Numbered from the stretch's first letter, positions 9,817-19,800 are shown. The stretch: 64,000 bases of DNA from an uncultured Gammaproteobacteria bacterium (GCA_947259915.1 CAMYOC010000006.1:1-64000); one strand, 5' to 3'. The notes: generated by a model not told the origin, from the letters alone. Made by a program: numbers and translations.

Positions 9817-10449
9817 TTACGTTGGCGTTTTCCGCTCACTAAGATAAAAGTGCCATAGCAGCCGTGCAGCAACCGCGCGCCACGGTCGCCATGACTCGCT
9901 GATCTCGCGCGCCTCGTCCGGTGTCGGACGCCGCGTCCAGCCCTTGACGCGCTGGATCGCGATCTCGAGCGCCAGATCGCCCCGCGGCCAGATATCCGGT
10001 CGTCGCAGCACCATCAGCAGATAGATATCGGCGGTCCAGGTTCCGATCCCCTTTACCTGTATCAGCCGCGCGCGGGCATCCTCATCGCCGAGTCGGTCGA
10101 GACCAGCCAGATCGAGGCTGCCATTGATCACGGCCATGGCCAGTTCGCGGCCATACCGGGTCTTCTGGCGACTGAAACCGATCTGTTTCAACTCCGGGTC
10201 GCCCAGCTGCAAAAAATTGGCCGGCGTCAGCGTATCGACCGCGGCAACCAGGCGATCGTAGGCCGCTTTCGCCGACGCCAGAGAAACCTGCTGCTCGAGG
10301 ATGATATGGACCAGGGTGTGGAAACCCTGGTCCCGTTCCCACAGCGGCGGCGGTCCATAGGTCGCCGCAATCCGGGCCAGGTCATCGTCCTGTTCGGACA
10401 ATGCGTCTACAGCCTTGAGCAACGCCGGGCGGCTTAGTCGTCTCGTCAT
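9817..10449 (-). CDS. AlkA-like DNA-3-methyladenine glycosylase (HhH-GPD)
   Basis: DNA base-excision repair glycosylase of the HhH-GPD superfamily, expected to remove alkylated purines. At 210 residues it is the short form without the N-terminal TBP-like domain of E. coli AlkA. The helix-hairpin-helix is visible as QVKGIGTWTADIYLL (about residues 127-142). The conserved catalytic Asp follows in PRGDLAL. The opening segment IILEQQVSLASA is typical of the family. The gene stands alone with short gaps on both sides. The family assignment is firm, but the exact substrate range is inferred. Confidence 0.88.
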   Translation of the reverse strand: MTRRLSRPALLKAVDALSEQDDDLARIAATYGPPPLWERDQGFHTLVHIILEQQVSLASAKAAYDRLVAAVDTLTPANFLQLGDPELKQIGFSRQKTRYGRELAMAVINGSLDLAGLDRLGDEDARARLIQVKGIGTWTADIYLLMVLRRPDIWPRGDLALEIAIQRVKGWTRRPTPDEAREISESWRPWRAVAARLLWHFYLSERKTPT

Positions 10450-10599
10450 TTTGTGATGGAATTGTAGTCTGAGACCGATTCCAGAATATGTTGGGCCAAC
10501 GCGTAGGTAACAACAATCCGGCGCGACTCGTCAGTAGGCGCGGCAAACTGACCACTGCAGAGCTGACGCGCTCGCACCGGTTCCGGCGGTGTGCCGGGT

Positions 10600-11346
10600 T
10601 TACCAGGACACGCCCGGCGCGGTACCAAGATAGGTGTTGGATTCAAGCTGTTCCAGCATAAAGTCGGCGACGTCGGCCCGCGAGATGCTCACGGTCGAAA
10701 AAAAGTTACCCACTCCGCGTCCATGCCGCAACCCGCCTTGTTTTGCAGCATTCTTTAGTGCCCCGGGTCTTATGATGACCCAGTCCACGCTGCTTGCCGC
10801 GATCACGCGTTCCTGCCGTGTCTTGTCCCAAAAATAGAAAGGCAGGATCACCGGGATCGTAAACAGCGTGTAATAAAGACCCATTCTGCCGGCGCTGTCG
10901 CCAATGCCGAGGGAGGTCTCGCAGATAAGTCGCGGCACCTGTTGAGCTTCCATCGCTCGCAGGATGTTGCTTGTCCCCGCGGACAAAATCCGGGTTGGGT
11001 AGAAAAACCGTTTGTGACCAAGCGCGCAGACCACGGCTTGTTGGCCGCGCATGGCCGTCTCGACCGAACCGTAGTCCAGCACATCCCCCTGTATGACGGT
11101 CAGTTGTGGATGATCGATCTGAAGCGCAGAGGGACTCCTGACCAGCGCGGTGACCGCGTAACCACGCGCCAGGCCCTGCTCAACGAGCTGACGCCCCGTG
11201 CCGCCGGTTGCGCCCACAACCAGGATCCGCGCGGGGCGTTCGCAGGGCTTGCTCTCCGCTGCCATCGCACCGGATCGATGTCCCGCGCGTGCCAGCGCAG
11301 CGGAGAGGATGATCGCGTAAACGGCAAACCAGAAAAGAAACGTCAT
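10600..11346 (-). CDS. NAD(P)-binding atypical SDR / flavin-reductase-like protein
   Basis: 248 residues from the ATG at 11346; the frame extends further upstream without a good start. The first 20 residues form a hydrophobic N-terminal segment (FLFWFAVYAIILSAALA), so the protein may be membrane-tethered or exported. A Rossmann dinucleotide-binding motif follows (ILVVGATGGTGRQLV, about residues 40-55). It belongs to the atypical short-chain dehydrogenases that resemble biliverdin/flavin reductase B or NmrA-like proteins (SDR_a5 type). The catalytic YxxxK pair of classical SDRs is not evident. Substrate unknown. The membrane lead is unusual for this family. Confidence 0.8.
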   Translation of the reverse strand: MTFLFWFAVYAIILSAALARAGHRSGAMAAESKPCERPARILVVGATGGTGRQLVEQGLARGYAVTALVRSPSALQIDHPQLTVIQGDVLDYGSVETAMRGQQAVVCALGHKRFFYPTRILSAGTSNILRAMEAQQVPRLICETSLGIGDSAGRMGLYYTLFTIPVILPFYFWDKTRQERVIAASSVDWVIIRPGALKNAAKQGGLRHGRGVGNFFSTVSISRADVADFMLEQLESNTYLGTAPGVSW

Positions 11347-11557
11347 TTTGTACTCGCCTGTCAGACCAGCTGTCGTCCGGTGTTTACGGTCGCGTGCCGG
11401 CACAGCAGAAATTAAGGTCAACCAACGTATGCGCCATGACCAACAGGAATGACCGCTGACCCTGGCCGTGAATGACCCTGACACTACTCCGAATGGTTAC
11501 CGGGGCCAACTCGCTAAGGGCATCGTTGAGTTGAACACGGTGACGGGTTACACCCGC

Positions 11558-11594
11558 CGGCGTAAACCGATCGGCGCTCGCCCGCACTAATACA
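11558..11594 (+). repeat. Upstream copy of a 37-base direct repeat before the ECF sigma gene
   Basis: CGGCGTAAACCGATC, ten variable bases, then CGCACTAA. It recurs at 11683-11719, exactly 125 bases downstream. GTAAAC and CACTAA are separated by 17 bases, which fits an ECF-type promoter, so this may be a sigma-factor recognition site. That function is inferred. Confidence 0.55.
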
Positions 11595-11682
11595 GGAGAG
11601 CCGGGCCGAGGGATCATATGGCCGTGAATTGCGAAACCAGAGCAGTGGCCAGATACCCTTGATATCGTTACAGAAATCCGAT

Positions 11683-11719
11683 CGGAGTAAACCGATCATA
11701 GCCCGGACGCACTAACAGC
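11683..11719 (+). promoter_or_regulatory. Proximal copy of repeat; candidate autoregulated ECF promoter
   Basis: CGGAGTAAACCGATC, ten different bases, then CGCACTAA, matching the copy at 11558-11594 in both blocks with one mismatch in the first. The would-be -10 block ends about 19 bases before the sigma-factor ATG at 11734. Conserved ends around a variable middle are what two copies of one promoter would show. Confidence 0.55.
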
Positions 11720-11733
11720 CAAGATGATTTGTA

Positions 11734-12282
11734 ATGAACTGGGATGACAAATCCGATGCCGACCTGGTCAGGCTGTTCAAATCCGGCGAGCCGGCTGCGT
11801 TCGATGCGATCGTGCTGCGTTTTCAGGACCGTGTGTTCCGGCTGGCCTGCGTTTGGCTCTACGACGAGCAGTCCGCAGCCGATGTTGCCCAGGAAGTATT
11901 TGTCCGTGGCTACAGCGGACTGCGTTTGTTCCGCTTCCGATCGGCGCCGTTTACCTGGCTCTATCGGACCACGAAGAATGTCTGCCGGGAGTTTAATCGC
12001 GTTCGCAGGACCGAGCCGCTCGATCACGAACCCGTGGACACGAGTGCGACACCAGAGCGCCATGTTGCGAACTACCAGGGTGCGCGGCGAGTCCGGGAGC
12101 TGGTGGCGACGTTACCGAAACGACAACAGGAAGTCGTGATGTTGCGAATATTCGAAGACCTCTCGGTCAGGGAGACTGCACAGGCCATGGGTTGCCGTGA
12201 GGGCACCGTCAAGGCCTTGCTGCACCAGGCGGTCAAGCAGCTGAAGCTGAATAATGATGGCGCAGGATCCGATCGTGAATAG
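11734..12282 (+). CDS. ECF-family RNA polymerase sigma factor
   Basis: Alternative sigma factor of 182 residues with the two expected domains. Region 2 is at about residues 10-85, with the -10 recognition segment around ADVAQEVFVRGYSGLRLFRF. Region 4 is at about residues 125-175, with helix-turn-helix LSVRETAQAMGCREGTVKAL. The linker lacks extra domains. The gene overlaps the next, which encodes a single-pass membrane protein that could be its anti-sigma factor. Two matching repeats upstream may be its own promoter. It presumably responds to an envelope or oxidative signal, but the signal is unknown. Confidence 0.92.
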   Translation: MNWDDKSDADLVRLFKSGEPAAFDAIVLRFQDRVFRLACVWLYDEQSAADVAQEVFVRGYSGLRLFRFRSAPFTWLYRTTKNVCREFNRVRRTEPLDHEPVDTSATPERHVANYQGARRVRELVATLPKRQQEVVMLRIFEDLSVRETAQAMGCREGTVKALLHQAVKQLKLNNDGAGSDRE

Positions 12283-12688
12283 AGAATTGGACCAGCTAAA
12301 GCGCGGCTACCGGGACATCCATGCACCGGCGTATCTGGCGACCCGTATCCGCGCCGCGGTCGCGGGACGCGGCGCCCGTTCGCACCGGTGGATATGGGTA
12401 ACCGCCGCCACGGCCATCGTCGCTGTGGCCTGGCTGCTGCCGAATCTGTTGCAGCGACAGCCTGCGGTATCGCCCGGAGCGAGCAGGCCCTCGTTCTCAA
12501 CGCTGGCGGCATTAAGACCGGCGACACCGGCGGTCAAAACACCCGGTCTGTCTCAGCTGCGCAGCGTAACGATGCCGGCCATGTCACCCAAACCCCAACT
12601 GAAACCCCACCCGGAATCCGACAAACCGCAGACTCGTCTGCATATCGATGATGCCTACCTGGAGGAGAAAGACCATGCGCACGTTTAA
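12254..12688 (+). CDS. Putative anti-sigma factor, single-pass membrane protein
   Basis: 144 residues overlapping the 3' end of the ECF sigma gene by 29 bases, which implies translational coupling. About 45 cytoplasmic residues lead to one transmembrane helix (WIWVTAATAIVAVAWLLPNLL, about residues 46-66). A Pro/Ser/Ala-rich periplasmic tail of about 75 residues follows. No zinc-binding HxxxCxxC anti-sigma motif is present. Calling it the anti-sigma factor rests on position, topology and overlap only. A second possible start codon follows immediately (ATGATG). Confidence 0.6.
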   Translation: MMAQDPIVNRELDQLKRGYRDIHAPAYLATRIRAAVAGRGARSHRWIWVTAATAIVAVAWLLPNLLQRQPAVSPGASRPSFSTLAALRPATPAVKTPGLSQLRSVTMPAMSPKPQLKPHPESDKPQTRLHIDDAYLEEKDHAHV

Positions 12689-13082
12689 GACATTCGCTAT
12701 CAGTATCACCGCCACCCTGTTGCTGGTGGCTGCACCCGGTGCTCATGCGCAAACGCAGGATGATCTGCGTCTGATGCAGACCTTTTTGTCGATCATGACC
12801 GATTATTTCGAGATAATCGAGTCGACCTACGCTGTTGCGTCGAGCCCCGAGAAAGCAGCCATTATGCAGATGCAGAAGATCAAGGAAGTGTATGAGGACC
12901 GTGGCGAGAAAGTCCGTTCGGTCGAGGTGCTGCGGGAAGTCCTGGACAAAAGCAGCAGCCCGGCGATCCGCAACGCGGCGTTTATGTTGCTTGGCGACAC
13001 GCTGAAGGACGCCGGACGGACCGATGAAGCGCTGGAGTATCTGCGGCGCGGGCTGGCAGAGAACATCCAGGCGGCCGAATAA
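12675..13082 (+). CDS. Small exported helical protein, third gene of the sigma operon
   Basis: 135 residues from the ATG at 12675, which follows a strong ribosome-binding site (GGAGGAG). A clean signal peptide (TLLLVAAPGAHAQ, cleavage after about residue 26) sends it to the periplasm. The mature part is helical, with one or two TPR-like hairpins near the C-terminus (NAAFMLLGDTLKDAGRTDEA). The start lies inside the preceding membrane-protein gene, overlapping by 14 bases, so the three genes form one operon. It may be a periplasmic partner of the membrane protein; function unknown. Confidence 0.75.
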   Translation: MRTFKTFAISITATLLLVAAPGAHAQTQDDLRLMQTFLSIMTDYFEIIESTYAVASSPEKAAIMQMQKIKEVYEDRGEKVRSVEVLREVLDKSSSPAIRNAAFMLLGDTLKDAGRTDEALEYLRRGLAENIQAAE

Positions 13083-13087
13083 CCTGT

Positions 13088-13117
13088 CGGTGCGATGCCC
13101 GCAGGGCCACCGTTTTT
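13088..13117 (+). terminator. Probable intrinsic terminator of the sigma-factor operon
   Basis: Stem made of CGGT/ACCG outside and GCCC/GGGC inside with a three-base loop, followed by TTTTT. It starts six bases after the stop at 13082, and would separate the sigma operon from the SLOG-SLATT gene. Confidence 0.6.
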
Positions 13118-13189
13118 AGGTACTCTTGGGTCCAGCATGGTTTATCCGCATAAAGCCTCGAGCTCTGGCAACGCTGGCTGTCCGGTTGC

Positions 13190-14965
13190 TTGGACGCAGC
13201 CACGCTGCGCGCGGTGTCATCGGTAGTGGTGCCAGACCCCAAGGCGCTTCCTCTGGTGATCGCGGTCACAGGACACCGTGATCTGGTGCCATCGGAGGTG
13301 CCCGGCATCCGCGATCAGGTGCGGACGTTTCTGCACAAACTGCAGCACCTCTACCCGGACCGGCGGCTAAGGGTGATGTCGCCCCTCGCCGAGGGGGCAG
13401 ACCGCCTGGTCGCGGAGTGCGCGCTGGAACTGGATATCGACCTGACCGTGCCTCTGCCGATGCGGAAGGATCTGTATCTCGATGATTTCGTCACCGCCGA
13501 ATCGCGCAGTCAATTCAAGATGCTGTGTGCCAGGGCCAGCGAGATCTTCGAACTGCCGCTGACCCGCGGCGCCACCGAAGGCCAGTTATCGTCACCGGGG
13601 CCGGCGCGAAGCCGCCAGTATGCCCAGCTCGGGGTCTTCCTCTGCGCCCATTGCCACATTCTGCTCGCAGTATGGGACGGCAAGTGGACTGATGACCTGG
13701 GCGGCACCGGACAGGTCGTAAAGTTTCATCATGACGACATCATGCCCGGCTATACCTCGAGGAGTGTCGCCACCCAGCAGATGCTTGTCGATGATGAGAG
13801 TGACCTCGTCTATCATATTGTCTGTTCGCGGGATCGTGCGGACGGTGCCCCGCTCGAAGGCCTGGCACCGCTGGAGGGTTATTGGTTCAGCAACGATAGC
13901 GCTCGGCCGCGGAGCAGCGAGATACCGCCGCAGCACCGTTTGATCTTCGAGCGCAGCGGTGAGTTCAGCCGCGATGCGATTCGTTTTGCTGATGAGATCG
14001 AAGCTGGCAAATATCCACTCTTCGATGAACAGCAGCGCGCTGATCTTCCGCCCGGTGTCGAGGACATCAATCGCTTGTTCTGTGTCGCCGACTGGCTGGC
14101 GATCCGTTACCAGCAGAAGACGCTCCTCGCATTACGCGCGAGCCACATACTGGCGTTCCTGATGGGTCTGATGTTCATCCTGTATATGGATATCGAGAGC
14201 TGGCCCTATTTTATGCTCGCGTTCCTGGTGTTTTTCCTGGTCGCGGCGGGGTTGCAGACTCTGGGTCAGCGCCGCGGCTGGCACCGCAAATACCTGGATT
14301 ACCGGACGCTCGCCGAAGGCCTGCGGGTTCAGTTCTATTGGGCGGTGGGCGGAGTCGCAAACGAGAACGTATCCAAGTTCGCTCATGACAATTTCTTGCA
14401 GACCCAGGATTCAGAACTCGGCTGGATCCGCAATGTAATGCGTGTTGCGGGGACGCGCTGCGATGTCCAGTCGAACAAGGCCCAGGCCGGCCTCGATTTT
14501 GTGCTGGGCGAGTGGATCGGCGATGCCGATAGCGGCCAGCTGGGTTACTTCGCCAAGAAGGCCGTCGACAGAATCGCCCGCAATCGGCTGACGGAGCGGC
14601 TTGGCCAGCTGAGCTTGCTGACCAGCGTCGCGGTGGTCTTGACCTTTGTCGTGATGGGTTCCGGGATGCCGGATACCTTGATCAGCCCCCTGACCGTGAT
14701 GATGGGAACGCTGCTGCTGCTGTATGGAATACGCCAGGGCTACGGATACGCTACCGGCGAGAAAGAGCTGATCAAGCAATATCAGTTTATGCACCGGATC
14801 TTTCAGAACGCGCGGCAACGGCTCGACAAGACCAACGACCCGGTAGAGCAACGACTGATCCTGAGGGCGCTGGGAGGCTCTGCGCTGGACGAGCATGCGG
14901 AGTGGCTCCTGATGCACCGTGACCGGTCTGTCGACCAGGGCGAGATCTGGCGCATGAGCAGCTAG
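13190..14965 (+). CDS. SLOG-domain protein fused to SLATT-like membrane domain
   Basis: 591-residue protein. The N-terminal Rossmann-like SLOG domain (about residues 20-150) shows VIAVTGHRDLVPSE, then MSPLAEGADRLVAE and ILLAVWDGK, the pattern of nucleotide-sensing or nucleotide-processing SLOG proteins. The C-terminal half has two helical pairs: TM1-TM2 at about residues 318-363 and TM3-TM4 at about 473-517. The segment after TM2 (LDYRTLAEGLRVQFYWAVGG) is typical of SLATT effectors. SLOG-SLATT pairs have been proposed as nucleotide-activated membrane effectors in biological conflict. No ATG is available: TTG at 13190 is used, with GTG at 13214 an alternative. Start codon uncertain. Confidence 0.78.
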   Translation: MDAATLRAVSSVVVPDPKALPLVIAVTGHRDLVPSEVPGIRDQVRTFLHKLQHLYPDRRLRVMSPLAEGADRLVAECALELDIDLTVPLPMRKDLYLDDFVTAESRSQFKMLCARASEIFELPLTRGATEGQLSSPGPARSRQYAQLGVFLCAHCHILLAVWDGKWTDDLGGTGQVVKFHHDDIMPGYTSRSVATQQMLVDDESDLVYHIVCSRDRADGAPLEGLAPLEGYWFSNDSARPRSSEIPPQHRLIFERSGEFSRDAIRFADEIEAGKYPLFDEQQRADLPPGVEDINRLFCVADWLAIRYQQKTLLALRASHILAFLMGLMFILYMDIESWPYFMLAFLVFFLVAAGLQTLGQRRGWHRKYLDYRTLAEGLRVQFYWAVGGVANENVSKFAHDNFLQTQDSELGWIRNVMRVAGTRCDVQSNKAQAGLDFVLGEWIGDADSGQLGYFAKKAVDRIARNRLTERLGQLSLLTSVAVVLTFVVMGSGMPDTLISPLTVMMGTLLLLYGIRQGYGYATGEKELIKQYQFMHRIFQNARQRLDKTNDPVEQRLILRALGGSALDEHAEWLLMHRDRSVDQGEIWRMSS

Positions 14966-15656
14966 ATCGAATTAGTGACTGCGAGGCTTGACTGGATAGG
15001 AAGCCGTATGGCCGGGTGGCTGCCAAGGCAGGGGCGTTGTAGAGGTCATTGACTCCGAATCAACGGTCAGTGCCATCTGACTTTGGTTTCTCGGGCTGCT
15101 CCCGGGGGCCGCGACCCTTCTCTTCGGGTTGCTCCAACACGGACGCAAAGCACCAGGCGCGCATGCATCCGGTCCTCCCATACGGTCGTGGGCAGTTCGC
15201 CGCAAAGCGACAGATACCGGTCATCGTCGATGCGTGGTCTTTGTCCATACCCTGAATCCTCAGTGCTGGTGGGCACGGCCTCTGATTGATCACACTGCCA
15301 CCCGCCAGATCTGCGGCCTTCGTCCGCCGTGTCTGTTGCCCATTCTCTACGCATTACATCGGCCGTGGCACCAGAATCTTTAGTCCGTGGCATAAGTGGC
15401 CGACATGGGTTTCAAATCACAATTGCCGCCAGGTTTCGCGCAATTGCCTGCGTCTGCTGCCGGAAACAGGTCCGAGCGCGGGTTGTGTCCGGAGAGTCCG
15501 GTCCCGACTTTATTGTTCGATTCACAATCCCTGTAAAGTCATAAAGTTGCGTCCATCCGGCCCAAGAACCGATAATTCGGCGTCTGACCGAACCATCCGT
15601 GTCCGGCCTGATCCAATAGCCCAGACACGGTTCCGAATTCTCAAGGGCAGTCTTCC
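14966..15656. other. 691-base non-coding stretch upstream of the second RND operon
   Basis: No convincing gene. Short open frames exist on both strands (the longest is minus-strand 15067-15393), but their translations resemble no family I know and have shadow-like composition. The last 150 bases are AT-richer (15500-15560) and probably hold the promoter of the adaptor gene at 15657. An eroded insertion cannot be excluded. Confidence 0.4.
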
Positions 15657-16856
15657 ATGACACGAAAGCTGAAACGCTACTTGCTGATCGCCGGTATCTT
15701 CGCCGTCGCCATCGGTGGATCGGTGATGTTGAGCCAGATGAAGCCGCCGCCGGAGAAGAAGGAGTCGACCAACGTCGATCTGCTGATCGACGTCATGCCG
15801 TTGGTGGCCGAGACGGTCAGCTTCGAGGTACAGAGCCAGGGCACGGTCCAGCCGCGCACCGAGACCGTGCTCAGCGGCGAAGTGGCCGGCGCCATCGTGA
15901 GTATCTCGCCGAAGTTCATCCCGGGTGGCGTCTTCGGCAAGGACGAAGTGTTGATGCGCATCGACCCGACCAACTACCTGGTCGCGGTCGATCAGGCCAG
16001 GGCGCTGCTGGCCCAGCGCCAGATCGAATACGACGGCGCGCTCAAACTACGCGAACAGGGCTATCGCGCCGAGGCGGAACTGGCCTCTGCCAAAGCCGCA
16101 CTGGCATCCGCCAGGGCCGAGCTGGTGCGGGCGCAGCGTAATCTCGAACGAACCTATATCCGGTTGCCCTATGCCGGCATGGTCCGCGCCAAGGAGACCG
16201 ATCTTGGTGAATACGTCAATGTGGGAAGTCGTTTGGGTGTCACTTTTGCGACCGATTACGCAGAGATACGTCTGCCGCTGACCGATGCGGATCTTGCCTT
16301 TGTCGAGCTGCCGGCGGCGACAGATGCGGCTGGCAACACAGCTGGACCAACGGTAACGCTGTCGGCCACCCAGCGTGGACAGGAGCGTACCTGGGAAGGA
16401 CGCATCGTGCGTAGCGAGGGCGTCGTGGATGAAAACACGCGTGTGACCTACGCTGTGGCACGCATCGAAGATCCATACAGAATGCAGGCAAACGACAACG
16501 GGGTCGCGCCGTTGCCTATGGGCACATTTGTGGCGGCCAGCATCGAGGGCGCTACCGTGGACAGGGTGGTGCGGGTGCCCCGCAGCGCGTTGCGTGGTAA
16601 CGGACAACTGGTGATCGTCGACGCAGAGAACCGGCTGGAGATCCGCAACGTCACGAAACTGCGCGCCGATGAGGAGTATGCCTATCTGATCGGCGGCGTG
16701 GAGCCCGGCGAACGTATCAGCCTCACGGTGATCGAGAACCCGATCAACGGTATGCGCGTGCGCACCGAAGACGATCCGGTCGAACAGCGGGTCGCGTCCG
16801 AGACCAATACCGAGACCGATACCGATACCGATACCGAGACGGAGCAGGCACGATGA
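15657..16856 (+). CDS. RND efflux periplasmic adaptor subunit (second system)
   Basis: Membrane-fusion adaptor of 399 residues with an N-terminal membrane anchor (YLLIAGIFAVAIGGSVML, about residues 8-25) rather than a lipobox. The lipoyl half-motif near residue 60 (VQSQGTVQPRTETVLSGEVAG), a short coiled-coil hairpin (about residues 100-165) and the beta-barrel domain follow. The C-terminus ends in an acidic Thr-Asp/Glu repeat tail encoded by tandem GATACC hexamers. The stop overlaps the permease start by four bases (ATGA), so the two subunits are translationally coupled. Confidence 0.92.
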   Translation: MTRKLKRYLLIAGIFAVAIGGSVMLSQMKPPPEKKESTNVDLLIDVMPLVAETVSFEVQSQGTVQPRTETVLSGEVAGAIVSISPKFIPGGVFGKDEVLMRIDPTNYLVAVDQARALLAQRQIEYDGALKLREQGYRAEAELASAKAALASARAELVRAQRNLERTYIRLPYAGMVRAKETDLGEYVNVGSRLGVTFATDYAEIRLPLTDADLAFVELPAATDAAGNTAGPTVTLSATQRGQERTWEGRIVRSEGVVDENTRVTYAVARIEDPYRMQANDNGVAPLPMGTFVAASIEGATVDRVVRVPRSALRGNGQLVIVDAENRLEIRNVTKLRADEEYAYLIGGVEPGERISLTVIENPINGMRVRTEDDPVEQRVASETNTETDTDTDTETEQAR

Positions 16857-19800
16857 CTCCACGGGGCGTGACCGACCTCAAGGGCATTATCGCGTGGTTC
16901 GCCAGCAACCACGTCGCCGCCAACCTGTTGATGCTGTTGATCGTCGCCTTTGGCGTGGTCTCGGGCTTTAGCATCCGTAAACAGACCACGCCCGACTTCG
17001 AGTTGCGCAATATCCAGGTCCGGGTGCCGTATCTCGGTGCCGCACCACAGGAAGTGGAAGAGGGCGTCGTGATAAAGATCGAGGAGGCGATCCAGGATAT
17101 CGATGGCATCGTCAAGATCAATTCGACGGCGGCCGAAGGTCTCGGCACCGTCACCGCCGAGGTCGCCACCGGCGAAGACATCAACGAGATCATGAGCGAG
17201 ATCAAGACCCAGGTCGATGCCATCGCGACGTTCCCGGGTCTGACCGAGAAGCCGGTGATCTACAAACAGGAGATCCCGATCCATGTCGTGTTTGTCTCGA
17301 TCCACGGCAACATGGATGCGTTTGCGCGTAAGGCGCTGGCCCAGCAGGTCCGGAATGAATTGATGACCATGCCGGAGGTCAACCAGGTGCAGTATCTGGG
17401 TGATCGCGACTACGAGATCAGCATCGAAGTCTCGGAGCATATCCTGCGCCAGTACGGATTGACCATGAGCGAGGTCTCCCAGGCGGTGAGAGACTCCTCG
17501 GTAGATCTGCCGGGCGGCACCATCAAGACCACGGGTGGCGATATTCTGTTGCGCACCGAGGGGCAGGTTTATACCGGTCTGGAGTTCGCACAACTGGTGC
17601 TGCGCACCTTCCCGGACGGGACCCGGCTCACGCTTGGCGATATCGCCAACATCAACGACGGTTTTGTCGAGACCGACGGCTATGGCCGTTTTGACGGTCA
17701 GCCGAATGCGTTGCTACGGGTGCTCGCAGGCGGCCAGCAGAACGAGCTGACCACCGCGCACACGGTACGCGAATACATCGAGGAACGCGCCGAGAGCTTG
17801 CCCGAAGGCATTAGCATGGACGTGTGGATAGACCGGTCCCACTACCTGCAGGGCCGGCTCGATATGATGATGAAGAACATGCTCCAGGGCGCGGCGCTGG
17901 TGTTTATCATCCTCTCGCTGTTCCTGCGGCTAAAGATCGCGATGTGGGTGATAATCGGCATCCCTATCGCCTTCCTCGGCACGCTGTGGCTGATGCCGCT
18001 GGGCCCGTGGCCGGTGACCATCAACATGGTCAGCCTGTTCGGATTTATCCTCGTGCTGGGTATCGTGGTCGACGATGCGATCATCATCGGCGAGAGCATC
18101 TATACGAAGATCCGCAAGGACGGACACACGCTGGACAACGTGATCAAGGGCGTAAATCGGGTGGCGGTGCCCGCGACCTTCGGTGTGCTGACCACGATCG
18201 CGGCGTTTGCACCGATGTTGTTTGTCGGTGGTATCGCGGGCGCCTTTTTCGAAGCCATGTCGATGGTGGTGATCCTGTGTCTGATCTTCTCGCTGATCGA
18301 GTCCAAGCTCATCCTCCCCGCGCATCTGGTCCACGCCCGGATCGCGCCGATCGATGACGCAGAGATCTTCCGGCCCTATCGCGAAGCCCCATGGTATCGA
18401 TGGGTGCCGCGATTCTTCCAGCGTCTGAACCGAAATATCCATATCGGGCTGCGTAACCTCATCGACAAACGCTATCGGCCGCTGCTCGAGAAGGCAGTGG
18501 ACAACCGCGGCGTTACTTTCAGTCTGTTTGCCGGCGTGCTGGTGCTGACAGTTGGATTGATGAACAGCGGCATCGTGCGGACCGTGCTGTTCCCCGATGT
18601 GCCGGGGGACTTCATCCAGGTGCAGATGACGCTGCAAAACGGCACCGCGCCCCGGGTCCGCAATGCCGCGCTCGACCGGCTCGAGCAGGCGGCGCTGGAG
18701 CTCAACGAGGCCTGGGTGGCCGAGAACCCCGGGGCGGATCCGCCGATCCATCATCTTGGCGTATTCACCCAGGGCGATACCGGCGGGCAGATCTTCGCCG
18801 AGATGCCGATGGATGAAAACCGTCCGCTGGACGGCGAGGACATCGAGATCATGTGGCGCGATCGCGTCGGCGAAATCGCCGGTGTAAAGGAGTTGACCTT
18901 CTCCTCTGGCACAAATATCGGTGGTGATGCGCCACTCAGTTTCAATCTGATCGGCTCGAATTATGCAACGCTGGAAGCCGCCGCCAGAGAGCTCGAGAAA
19001 AAACTCGGTGAATATGACGGCGTGCTCGATATCCGTAACTCGATCGCCACCGGCGGCGAGGAGATCAAGCTGTCGATCAAGCCCGGAGCCGAAGCACTTG
19101 GGTTGAGCATGTCTTCGCTTGGTCGTCAGGTGCGCCAGGCATTCTATGGTGAAGAAGCCCAGCGGATACAGCGTGGCAAAGACGAACTCAAGGTGATGGT
19201 GCGTTATCCGGTGGACGAGCGGCGTTCGATCGCCGATCTCGAGAACATGCGTATCCGCACCGACAGCGGTGACGAAGTCCCGTTTTCGTCGGTGGCCGAG
19301 GTCACCTTCGGTCAGGCCTATTCCTCGATACAGCGACAAAACCGCAAGCGCGTGGTCACCGTATCGGCCGACGTGGATGCGGAAGAAGTGGAGCCCAGTG
19401 CCATCATCGAGGAGATTTCCGAGCAATACATCCCGGATCTGTTGAGCCGTTATCCCGGCGTCAGCTATGGTCTCGAGGGCGCGAGCCAGGAAGAACTCGA
19501 ACTGGTCCGCAACCTGACCGTTGCTTCGATAGCCGCACTGTTCCTGATCTACGCGTTGATCGCGATCCCGCTGCATTCCTATTCACAGCCGTTGATCATC
19601 ATGTCGGTCATCCCGTTCGGGCTGATCGGTGCCGTAGTCGGGCATGTCGTGATGGGTAGCGCGATCAGCATGTTCTCGCTGTTTGGCTTGATCGCGCTGG
19701 CAGGTGTGGTCGTCAATGACAGCCTGGTCATGGTCGATTTTATCAACACGGCCAGACGCGACGGCGTGCCAGTCAGAACGGCGGTGATCGAGTCCGGCAC

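Noticed and set aside
17930-19576. 548-residue minus-strand frame inside the RND pump gene
   Set aside because: Antisense shadow in a GC-rich gene. Rich in Gln, His and Arg, with no domain.
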